Origin: Planctomycetaceae bacterium
Lineage (GTDB): Bacteria; Planctomycetota; UBA1135; GCA-002686595
Length of the DNA: 63,902 nt
Reading direction: 5' to 3'
NCBI GenBank assembly: GCA_016125265.1
Contig: WGMC01000027.1
Span: 1-63,902, forward strand
In this document: piece after piece, positions 58,897-63,902 of the stretch
How positions within the stretch are numbered: the stretch's first letter is position 1
Layout: the number at the start of each line of letters is the position of its first letter
Translations under genes and position numbers: made by a program
The notes under the pieces: model-generated
The model's database searches: none
What the model was told of the DNA's origin: nothing
Seen by the model: only the letters and a program-made list of their open reading frames with translations

Positions 58897-60519
58897 TCAG
58901 CCCTTGGAACGCGGGCGGCCGCGTTTGCCAGTGGCCGGGGGGTGGTCACCGCCTTTTCCCGATGAAGGAGCTTCCGCGACGCCGCGCGTGAACTCAACCA
59001 TCGTCCGAGCGAAGCGGCGGACGCGCTCGGCCACCAGTTCTTCCACCGACCGGAAGCCGGCCGAGAGCAACTTGTTGGCCAATTCGCTCTGGCCTTTGTC
59101 GAGGACGCGTTCCAGCGCCGGGCCTTCCTCGGGGAGTTCGTGCGCTAGCAAGTTCAGGAGACTGCCCAGCGTGCCTTGGCGGAGCTCCTTGGACAGTGCC
59201 ACCAACGCGGGTTCCCGCGCCAGCTCGCCCGTGGGCGTGAGGTGCTCGACCAGTTTGGCCGAGGGCCGACCCGCTTCGAGCAGTTCGTTCAGGAGGTCGA
59301 GTTCCGCGCCCGGTCCGACCTGGGCCAGCAGGACTTCCTCGGCCCGTTGACCGATGTGGACGAGGATCTCCCAGGGGCACGGGTGCGGGCGGGGGATCGG
59401 AACCTCGAGTAGTTCGAAGTGGAAGCGGAGAACGAGCAGCTTGAATATGGGCCAGCACTGGCGTCGACCAATTGGCGCGAGCCAGCGGGCCGTGTTCAAG
59501 AAGTAGCGACGGATCTTGTGGTACTCGGGTGTGGCGGCGCCGTCCACATACAGGCCGCGGCGCGGCGTTCCCTGGCTGTCCGGCGGCGCTCCGGCGCCAT
59601 TCAGATTGACGTTGACGAAGTGGTGCCAGGTGGCATCGCAGACGATGCGCCCAACGCCTGCTTTGTCGCCGTCGTAGACGGAGATGGCTCCGAAACAGCG
59701 GGGTTTGACCGGAGGTTTGATGACGTCCGTGATGAAGCGGCCCGCGGAGATCGAAATCGCGGCGATCTGGGGGGCGATGCGACCACCGATCCCCTTGGCG
59801 ACCGGCCACTCCTCGACTCCGGCGAAAGTACCCGCGGTGGGCTCCGGTGCCAGACACTCACTTTCGTGCGGGTGGTCGGGAAGTACATCGACCGCTCCGC
59901 TCGGATCGCGCAGCACCGAGTGCACGCTCCAGGTCGACGCGCTGTTGCTCGGACCTCCGTTCGAGAACCAGACCGGGTAGATCCGCTGGGGGAACTCGTC
60001 GGCCTGGTCGTGGAACTGCTTCACGCCGTCGCTGCCACGATCGACGACAGTGTCGAGGCGCTCGGGAGCCGACATCGGGATCGAGGACCAGTTCCGCATG
60101 CCGCGCACCCTCGGGAGCGACAAGCCCATCCCGCTCCCGATGGCTTCGTGGTCGCCGGTGGCGAACACACCTCCGCCTGTCTGCATGAACTTGGCCACGG
60201 CAGTTCGCTCCGGCGGATCGAGCGGCTCCGAGTTGAACCCGAACAGCCAGAGTTGATCGTAGTTGGCCTCCGTGACGGCGGGTACGGCGGTTGCGAAGTC
60301 GAAGGCGCCGGGAAGACTCGCTCCGCCGCCACCCTGACGCCGGGCGGTGGAGACGACGTGTCCCGCACCGCGGAGGATCTCCATCAGTTCCGAGAGGCCG
60401 AAACCGCCTGCCGTGAAACTGAGTGAGCCGTCGGTCACGATCAGAATGCGCTGAGGGCAGGCGAACCGAAAGAGCAGCGAATGGGGTTCGGATGCGTCGG
60501 CCGGATGGAACTCGAACAT
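58897..60519 (-). CDS. Unknown protein with ThuA/GATase1-like N-terminus and AT-hook-like tail
   Basis: A 540-residue protein I cannot name. QRILIVTDGSLSF, LMEILRGAGH, YDQLWLFGF, VAKFMQTGGGVFATGDHEA resemble a flavodoxin-like GATase1/ThuA fold, but no Cys nucleophile is seen at the elbow. A central region has VRGMRNWSSIPMSAPERLDTV, GRFITDVIKP and VGRIVCDATWHHFVNVNLNG. From about residue 400 it is helical (LLNELLEAGRPSAKLVEHL). It ends in a basic tail GKRGRPRSKG holding an AT-hook core (RGRP). Probably cytoplasmic. ATG 60519. Confidence 0.75.
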   Translation of the reverse strand: MFEFHPADASEPHSLLFRFACPQRILIVTDGSLSFTAGGFGLSELMEILRGAGHVVSTARRQGGGGASLPGAFDFATAVPAVTEANYDQLWLFGFNSEPLDPPERTAVAKFMQTGGGVFATGDHEAIGSGMGLSLPRVRGMRNWSSIPMSAPERLDTVVDRGSDGVKQFHDQADEFPQRIYPVWFSNGGPSNSASTWSVHSVLRDPSGAVDVLPDHPHESECLAPEPTAGTFAGVEEWPVAKGIGGRIAPQIAAISISAGRFITDVIKPPVKPRCFGAISVYDGDKAGVGRIVCDATWHHFVNVNLNGAGAPPDSQGTPRRGLYVDGAATPEYHKIRRYFLNTARWLAPIGRRQCWPIFKLLVLRFHFELLEVPIPRPHPCPWEILVHIGQRAEEVLLAQVGPGAELDLLNELLEAGRPSAKLVEHLTPTGELAREPALVALSKELRQGTLGSLLNLLAHELPEEGPALERVLDKGQSELANKLLSAGFRSVEELVAERVRRFARTMVEFTRGVAEAPSSGKGGDHPPATGKRGRPRSKG

Positions 60520-60845
60520 GGCGATCTTCCGTGGTGGTGGAGCTCGAGGACTCGGATCGGGGCTCCCGTCCGTCCGACGGGCTCGCCCCTGCCGCCCAAA
60601 CGTCAACTCCCTCCGGGACGCGCCAAGAAAATGAAAGAGGACCCTGGGGGCGCTCCGGAGCACCTCCGCCTACGGGTCTCTCGCCGGCTCGGTCGCTCCG
60701 TGAACCGGGGCATCCACCTAGTCCTCAGCCCACTTTCCGGGTCGGCGGACCGGGGCCTTCAGTCCGACCCCGCACCCTGGCGAAGGGGGGAGACGGAGCC
60801 GACTTCCGGCCCACACGTCCCCGAACCCCTAACGCTCTACCCCCT
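60520..60845. other. Divergent intergenic region
   Basis: 326 bp between divergent genes. No complete gene is supported; frames that cross it are extensions of the EAL-HDOD frame or shadows. It must hold both promoters, but I see no clear hexamer pair. The end near 60820-60845 (CCCCTAACGCTCTACC) is the least G+C-rich part. Confidence 0.45.
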
Positions 60846-62057
60846 TTGGACGTCTATCTCGGACGACAGCCAATCTTCGGGCGCCGCCTCGAAGTGCGCG
60901 GTTACGAACTGCTTTTCCGCCACGGCGACACAGGCGCCGCTGGGGTGCTCGAGGGCGACCGCGCGACTTCCCAGGTGCTCCTCAACGCCTGCACCGAACT
61001 GGGGCTCGAGCGTGTCGTGGGCGATCGTGTCGCGTACGTGAACCTGACGCGCTCGTTCCTGGTGGGTCGGTACCCGATGCCTTTGGCACCCGACCGGGTC
61101 GTGCTCGAGGTGCTCGAGGGTCAGACCGTGGATGCGGAGCTCATCCGCGGCATCGAACAACTGCGCTCGCGCGGCTACCGCATCGCGCTCGACGACTTCG
61201 ATCCGAACTCGGAGGACGCGGGTCTGCTGGGATTGGCGGACATCGTCAAACTCGACTGCCGCGCGCTCAGCGCCGAGCTACTCGAGCGCACGGTGCACAC
61301 GTTGGGTCCGAAGGGCATGGAGCTGCTCGCCGAGAAGGTCGAGACCCTCGAGGACTTCGAGCGCTGCCGCGAACTCGGATTCGACACGTTCCAGGGCTAC
61401 TTCCTCTCTCGCCCGAAGAACCTGCACGCGCGCACGATTCCGCCGAACATGGTGGCGCTCCTGCGCCTCCTGTCGAGCCTGCAGGATCCCGACGCGGAAG
61501 TCGAACAGATCCAGAGCCTGGTTGGCCAGGACGTGTCGCTCAGCTACCGGCTCCTGCGGCACATCAACTCGGCCAGCTATGCCCTGCGCCAGCAGTTGGG
61601 TTCCGTTCGCGAAGCCGTGGTGTACCTGGGCCTCGCCCGCGTGCGCAACTTGGCCAGCTTGTTCCTGTTGGCCCGTTTGGACGGTCGTCCGAGCGAGTTG
61701 ATCGTCACCGCCATGCTGCGCGCGCGCATGTGCGAGCTGCTCGCGTTGGAGGCCGAGATGCACCGCCCGGACACACACTTCACGGTGGGGCTCCTTTCGG
61801 CGCTCGACGCCCTGATGGAGTGTCCGATCGACGTGTTGCTCGAGCACCTGCCCCTGGCGGAGCCCGTGCGCGCCGCGTTGCTCCACCGCGAGGGGCCGCT
61901 CGGCGAGACCCTGGCCTGCGCCCTAGCCTACGAATCCGGCGACTGGGACGCGGTCAAGTGCTCCAGTTTGAGCGCCCAGAGCATCCGCGGCACGTTCTTG
62001 GACGCCGTGAGTTGCGTGGAGCGCACGCGCGCCGACGCCACGACGCAGGCCGCTTGA
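60846..62057 (+). CDS. EAL-HDOD signalling protein (YuxH-like)
   Basis: A 403-residue cytoplasmic protein. An EAL-type domain (1-195) starts VYLGRQPIFGRRLEVRGYELLFR: the ExLxR motif is E21-L-L-F-R25. Further expected positions are N66 (YVNLTRSF), E88, D116/D117 (ALDDFDP), K135 (VKLD), E163 (LAEKVE) and Q183 (FQGYFLSRP), so most c-di-GMP phosphodiesterase residues remain although EAL is ELL. The C-terminal HDOD domain (about 200-390) has VGQDVSLSYRLLRHINSASY and VYLGLARVRNLASL. The start is taken as TTG 60846 since the domain begins at once and no ATG/GTG fits. Confidence 0.88.
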   Translation: MDVYLGRQPIFGRRLEVRGYELLFRHGDTGAAGVLEGDRATSQVLLNACTELGLERVVGDRVAYVNLTRSFLVGRYPMPLAPDRVVLEVLEGQTVDAELIRGIEQLRSRGYRIALDDFDPNSEDAGLLGLADIVKLDCRALSAELLERTVHTLGPKGMELLAEKVETLEDFERCRELGFDTFQGYFLSRPKNLHARTIPPNMVALLRLLSSLQDPDAEVEQIQSLVGQDVSLSYRLLRHINSASYALRQQLGSVREAVVYLGLARVRNLASLFLLARLDGRPSELIVTAMLRARMCELLALEAEMHRPDTHFTVGLLSALDALMECPIDVLLEHLPLAEPVRAALLHREGPLGETLACALAYESGDWDAVKCSSLSAQSIRGTFLDAVSCVERTRADATTQAA

Positions 62058-62304
62058 GCGACGTCCGCGGATCGGGCGCACGGGAGCCGGAACCGCTTGG
62101 GCGCCGGAGGTGCGCTCGTTCCGTCCGCGCGACCGACCGGAATCGCGGACGGCGCCCCCCCGGGACGGGAAGGGGACAGTCCCAACCGTGCCGCTCGTGT
62201 CGCCGCGCCTGGAACCGGCCGGGGTGGGTGGACTAGGCTCTTCTTCAGTTCCGGTGCGCGGCCCGCGCGCGCCCGACCTCTCCGCACGACGCGGATCCGC
62301 GCCC

Positions 62305-63849
62305 ATGTCTGCCACCCCCGCACCCGAGACTCCGCCCAGCACCGAACGCAGCGGGGAACCGCAGTCGAGCCAGGACCCCGCCCCCGCCGCTCCGGCCATC
62401 CGGCGTGCGCGGCCGCGCTCCCGCATCGGCGAAGAAGCGCACACCAAGGTCGTGGCGACGATCGGGCCCGCGTCGGAGGGCCGGGTGGGCGAGTTGATCG
62501 ACGCCGGCATGTCGGTCGCGCGCATCAACTTCAGCCACGGCGAGGCGGACGAACACCGCCGCCGCGCGGACGTCGTCCGCAAGGAAGCGCGTCTGCGCGA
62601 GCGCGCCGTCGCGATCCTGGCCGACATCCAGGGCCCCAAGATGCGCATGGGTCGCTTCGCCGAGGGCCGCCGCGAGGTCGAGTACGACGACGTGTTCACC
62701 GTCTACCAGGGCGACGGGGTCGCGGCGGAGAAGGAGGTCTACTTCCACTTCGAGGGTTTCCTCGGCGCGGTCAAGCCCGGTCACCGGCTGCTGCTCGCCG
62801 ACGGTGCCGTCGAGGCGGTGGTGGAGGAGTCCTTCCCCGATCGCGTCGTCGCGCGGGTGGAGCGCGGCGGTGTGCTCGCCGACAAGAAGGGTGTCAACCT
62901 GCCCGACACCGAACTGGCGATCGATCTGCCCACCAAGAAGGACGTCTTCGACATCACGGTCGCGCGCCAGATGGGGGTGGAGATGCTCGGCATCAGCTTC
63001 GTCTCCAGCGCCGCGGACATCCAACGCGTGCGCGACCTCGCACCCGAGCCGTTCATCGTCGCGAAGATCGAGCGGGCGATCGCGCTGGAGCGCATCGACG
63101 AGATCCTGAAAGCCACCGACGGCATCATGGTGGCGCGCGGCGACCTCGGTGTGGAGGTCGATCTCGAACAACTGCCGATGATCCAAAAGGCGCTGATCCA
63201 GAGCGCCATGCGCGAGGGCCGCTTCTGCATCACGGCGACGGAGATGCTGGAGTCGATGATCCACGCGTCGCGGCCCACGCGGGCCGAAGTGGCGGACATC
63301 GCGAATGCTGTGCTCGACGGCACGGATGCGGTGATGCTTTCGGCCGAAACCGCCGTGGGCAAGTACCCGCTGGAGGCCGTCGAGATGATGATCCGCATCG
63401 CGCGGGCCGTGGAAACGAGCCAGCGCTACCACGACCTGCCGCGCATCGAGTTCAGGAAGTCCGAGCCGACCTTCTCGAACGCCATCGCAATGGCCGCCGT
63501 GCAGGCGGCCGAAGCGCTCGGGCTCACGAAGATCATCGCGTTCACCGAAACAGGCAATACCGTGCGGCTCTTGTCGCGCTACCGCCCGCGTGCGGAGGTG
63601 ATCGCGCTGACGCCGCACCTGCGCACGCTGAACTCGATGGCCGTGCTGGCCCACGTGCGCCCGGTGCTCTACGGCCGCGACCAGAGCCTCGAGGACATGC
63701 TGTGGAACGCAAGCCTGTTCCTGCAGGGCCGCGGTCTGGTCAAAGGCGGCGAACAAGTCCTGTTCGTAGCCGGCGTGCCACCGGGCGTCGCACGCACGAC
63801 GAACGTGATGAAACTGCACCGGATCGGCGAGCCCGTGCGTTTCCACTGA
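62305..63849 (+). CDS. pyk: Pyruvate kinase
   Basis: A 514-residue glycolytic enzyme making pyruvate and ATP from phosphoenolpyruvate. After a 45-residue Pro/Ala/Glu-rich head come HTKVVATIGPAS, ARINFSHG, ILADIQGPKMRMG, a B domain, the active-site IVAKIERAIALERIDEI (catalytic Lys), MVARGDLGVEVDLEQLP and TATEMLESMIHASRPTRAEV. The usual ATQML is ATEML here. The C-terminal domain has IIAFTETGNTVRLLSRYRP. ATG 62305; a TAGGCT hexamer at 62234-62239 lies 65 nt upstream. Confidence 0.95.
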   Translation: MSATPAPETPPSTERSGEPQSSQDPAPAAPAIRRARPRSRIGEEAHTKVVATIGPASEGRVGELIDAGMSVARINFSHGEADEHRRRADVVRKEARLRERAVAILADIQGPKMRMGRFAEGRREVEYDDVFTVYQGDGVAAEKEVYFHFEGFLGAVKPGHRLLLADGAVEAVVEESFPDRVVARVERGGVLADKKGVNLPDTELAIDLPTKKDVFDITVARQMGVEMLGISFVSSAADIQRVRDLAPEPFIVAKIERAIALERIDEILKATDGIMVARGDLGVEVDLEQLPMIQKALIQSAMREGRFCITATEMLESMIHASRPTRAEVADIANAVLDGTDAVMLSAETAVGKYPLEAVEMMIRIARAVETSQRYHDLPRIEFRKSEPTFSNAIAMAAVQAAEALGLTKIIAFTETGNTVRLLSRYRPRAEVIALTPHLRTLNSMAVLAHVRPVLYGRDQSLEDMLWNASLFLQGRGLVKGGEQVLFVAGVPPGVARTTNVMKLHRIGEPVRFH

Positions 63850-63889
63850 CCCCCCCGCTCGCCGTGCGGGCGCCCCCACGCGACAAGGT

Positions 63890-63902
63890 GCGATCTGTAG
63901 GG
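63890..63902. repeat. Start of a second-family dispersed repeat copy (partial)
   Basis: The last 13 bases (GCGATCTGTAGGG) are the reverse complement of the CCCTACAGATCGC end of the repeat at 37229-37262. The rest of this copy lies beyond the window. Confidence 0.5.

Overview
The window is about 70% G+C, almost fully coding, with short operons joined by ATGA/GTGA/TTGA start-stop overlaps. The gene set points to a member of the Planctomycetota: a membrane Ser/Thr kinase fused to WD40 repeats, a DUF1570-type HExxH peptidase, an alpha-toroid (prenyltransferase/squalene-oxidase repeat) protein behind a TonB-like N-terminus, FG-GAP and DRR-type beta-propeller exported proteins, an EAL-HDOD protein, and short hairpin repeats that give spurious ORFs in every frame. 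The class cannot be fixed from this sequence. I see no rRNA, tRNA, CRISPR array, prophage or intact insertion sequence.

Layout. 1-351: 131-bp tandem repeat. 352-2846: outer-membrane-type protein and DUF72 gene (minus). 2991-3446: peroxiredoxin (plus). 3531-8004: four-gene MacB-type ABC exporter (minus). 8146-10172: small membrane protein plus GT-C-like membrane protein. 10187-10689: repeat locus A. 10761-15008: kinase-WD40 protein. 15304-19801: metallopeptidase, patatin, interrupted desaturase, methyltransferase. 19802-20480: repeat locus B and a 24-bp terminator stem. 20482-22035: TonB-like/alpha-toroid protein. 22300-27490: rnc-mfd-parvulin operon. 27634-28314: MORN-like protein. 28340-29170: repeat locus C. 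29195-31869: dNTPase and acyl-CoA dehydrogenase, divergent. 32264-33750: Cys-rich exported protein and two FKBPs. 33945-36581: membrane spermidine-synthase-like protein. 36610-37330: repeat locus D. 37360-40832: SAM riboswitch and hom-metX-metB methionine operon. 41175-43872: AtuA, AtuA C-terminal-type protein and phosphotransacetylase. 44007-47181: pyroglutamyl peptidase, DUF309, and two paralogous acidic exported proteins. 47753-52323: two exported beta-propeller proteins. 52519-57236: ArnT-like glycosyltransferase and a four-gene sulfur-carrier cysteine pathway. 57267-60519: alpha/beta hydrolase and an unknown AT-hook-tailed protein. 60846-63849: EAL-HDOD protein and pyruvate kinase.

Sulfur amino acids recur. 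The genes at 54246-57236 encode a JAMM protease, a CysO-like carrier, a rhodanese-E1 activating enzyme and a CysM-like synthase, in the order expected for protein-thiocarboxylate cysteine synthesis. The carrier ends in GG plus two extra alanines, so it probably must be trimmed before activation. The methionine operon at 37360-40573 sits behind a recognisable S-box (SAM) riboswitch.

The most unusual non-coding signal is a three-hairpin repeat family (loci A-D). Every locus lies between two convergent genes, and the loci enclose different tandem-repeat cores (17 bp, 39 bp, 12 bp). Convergent gene pairs with 30 bp or less between them lack it.
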